Positions 62,689 through 64,000 of a stretch of 64,000 nt of DNA are shown in pieces. The notes beneath the pieces were generated by a model. It saw nothing but the letters and a program-made list of their open reading frames with translations, was not told the origin of the DNA and ran no database searches. Numbering within the stretch: position 1 is the first letter of the stretch; each line of letters begins with the position of its first letter. Both the position numbers and the translations under genes were made by a program. This DNA comes from Motacilla alba alba (taxonomy: Eukaryota > Chordata > Aves > Passeriformes > Motacillidae): positions 16,050,161 through 16,114,160 of the forward strand of contig NC_052046.1 in the NCBI RefSeq assembly GCF_015832195.1, in the 5' to 3' direction.

Positions 62689-63414
62689 ATGAGGCTGGTG
62701 AGGAAGGACCTGGAGAAGGATAATGCGGGGCAGGTAACGCTGATCCCCGAGGAGCCTGAGGACATGTGGCACACCTACAACCTGCTGCAGGTGGGTGACA
62801 GCCTGCGCGCCTCCACCATCCGCAAGGTTCAGACCGAGTCGTCCACGGGCAGCGTGGGCAGCAACCGCATCCGCACCACCCTCACCCTCTGCGTGGAGAC
62901 CATCGACTTCGACTCACAGGCCTGCCAGCTGCGGGTCAAGGGCACGAACATCCAAGAGAACGAGTACGTGAAGATGGGCGCCTACCACACCATCGAGCTG
63001 GAGCCCAACCGGCAGTTCACCCTGGCGAAGAAGCAGTGGGACAGCGTGGTGCTAGAGCGCATCGAGCAGGCCTGCGACCCGGCCTGGAGCGCCGATGTGG
63101 CGGCCGTGGTCATGCAGGAGGGCTTGGCTCACGTCTGCCTGGTCACCCCGAGCATGACGCTTACTCGTGCCAAGGTGGAGGTGAACATCCCCCGCAAGCG
63201 GAAAGGGAACTGCAGTCAGCACGACCGGGCGCTAGAGAGATTTTACGAACAGGTGGTGCAAGCCATCCAGAGGCATATCAACTTTGAGGTGGTGAAGTGT
63301 GTCCTGGTGGCTAGCCCAGGTTTCGTGCGGGAGCAGTTTTGTGACTACATGTTCCAGCAGGCAGTCAAGACTGACAACAAACTTCTGCTGGAGAACAGGT
63401 CCAAGTTCCTGCAG
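62689..63414 (+). CDS. PELO: PELO (Pelota), first coding exon, residues 1-242
   Basis: Pelota is the eRF1-like factor that, with the GTPase HBS1L, binds the empty A site of stalled ribosomes and starts no-go and non-stop decay and subunit splitting in the cytoplasm. The reading frame gives 242 residues that match vertebrate Pelota almost throughout. Residues 1 to about 130 form the N-terminal Sm-like eRF1_1 domain (DNAGQVTL at 11-18, EDMWHTYNL at 24-32, GSVGSNR at 54-60). From about 135 the central eRF1_2 domain follows, with a basic PRKRKG stretch at 168-173. As expected for Pelota, and unlike eRF1, there is no GGQ peptide-release motif. The exon ends with CAG followed by the donor GTAAGG at 63415, phase 0. 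The remaining roughly 143 residues (the family is about 385 aa) must lie downstream of the window. I chose the ATG at 62689 because the family N-terminus starts there and an A stands at -3. The frame stays open upstream to 62200 but that part is CpG-island sequence with no family similarity. Confidence 0.97.
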
Positions 63415-64000
63415 GTAAGGATCTAAGCAGTTTCCAGAGTGGGTAAAAAGAGGCTTGAGAGTTATGTGTGATAGTAAAAGGTAGTTTCATGGGAAATAAG
63501 TGATTAAAAATAAATTCTGACTGAGTATCATGAGGAAATTATTCTCAGGCCTCCCAAAGCATAAAGGAGTTACGCATAGTACTGGGATGGTTCCCACCTG
63601 CCATACCTTAATGTGGAGTGGAGAAATTTCAAATTCCCTGTAAAAGCATGTTTACTCTTCAGTTAGGTGTGAAGTGCAAGTTGGAAAATACTTTGCACTG
63701 TTACTTTGTCACACTGCATAGCATGCATGTTTAATAACAACTTTCTAAAGATGTTTTTTTAAAAGTACCTGGATATGGTATAGGTTTGTTAATTTTGTAT
63801 TACCAAAATTACCTAGCATTTGTTGTTGGTTTTGTACTACGTAGTTAAAGGCTGTGCTTTTTTCCTTGTTTCTTAGTCAGCTCTGGTTGAGTGGGTGGGG
63901 GTTTAGCCTTATACTGAAATAGTCATTTTCAAAGCCTAAAACAAGTTTTCATAAGGCTGTTTATATTATTTTTATGTTGGAGTTGGCCTGGGGTGATCTG
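63415..64000 (+). other. PELO: PELO intron 1, 5' part
   Basis: A good donor (CAG|GTAAGG) starts the intron directly after the Pelota codon for Gln242. The sequence then drops to ordinary AT-rich non-coding DNA with stops in all frames. No acceptor or second Pelota exon is visible before the window ends. Nothing else is recognised here. Confidence 0.85.

Larger units (their letters stand above)
62140..63400 (+). promoter_or_regulatory. PELO: CpG island spanning PELO promoter, 5'UTR and exon
   Basis: CpG dinucleotides are dense from about 62.14 kb through the coding exon, in sharp contrast to the AT-rich desert. There is no TATA box in the 400 bases before the start codon. The region contains GC boxes, two NRF1-type palindromes and a good splice acceptor. 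This is the typical layout of a broad housekeeping promoter, which suits Pelota. The boundaries are judged by eye and the transcription start site is not determined. Confidence 0.8.

Noticed and set aside
62374..63287. Other overlapping open frames at PELO
   Set aside because: They are antisense and out-of-frame shadows of the GC-rich PELO exon and promoter.

Overview
This window looks like avian nuclear DNA, most likely from a songbird. It is AT-rich, with long non-coding stretches, CR1 LINE tails, solo endogenous-retrovirus LTRs and microsatellites, plus one unmistakable vertebrate gene start. No bacterial or phage operons, CRISPR arrays, rRNA genes or recognisable tRNA genes were seen. The long LTR at 20.4-21.4 kb resembles passerine ERVL-type LTRs as I remember them. 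That family assignment, and therefore the songbird call, is inference.

Layout. Positions 1 to about 56.2 kb hold no protein-coding gene that I can support. In mammals the ITGA1/PELO locus is flanked by a gene desert reaching toward ISL1, and this segment fits that picture. Inside it are three CR1-like fragments or LTR-like pieces, three well-delimited solo LTRs (20372-21411, 28189-29586 and 49059-49494, the last two with target-site duplications), several microsatellites and a number of short tandem duplications and palindromes. The most striking satellite is an uninterrupted run of about 63 GGGAA units at 41720-42038. From about 56.2 kb the composition changes. A CpG-rich promoter-like region precedes a short coding exon (56587-56614) that I read as ITGA1 exon 1. 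A second, stronger CpG island (about 61.9-63.4 kb) carries the first coding exon of PELO (62689-63414), the ribosome-rescue factor Pelota, followed by its intron to the end of the window.

How the genes relate. PELO lies on the same strand inside the presumed first intron of ITGA1, as in mammals. It appears to have its own housekeeping-type promoter with two good NRF1-type motifs. ITGA1 has a separate promoter with a CArG-like box.

I found no convincing new biological system here. The best leads are a 29-bp POU/homeodomain-like palindrome in the desert (11668-11696), the cleanly bounded solo LTRs, the GGGAA array, a candidate PELO 5'UTR intron, and the very short candidate ITGA1 exon 1.
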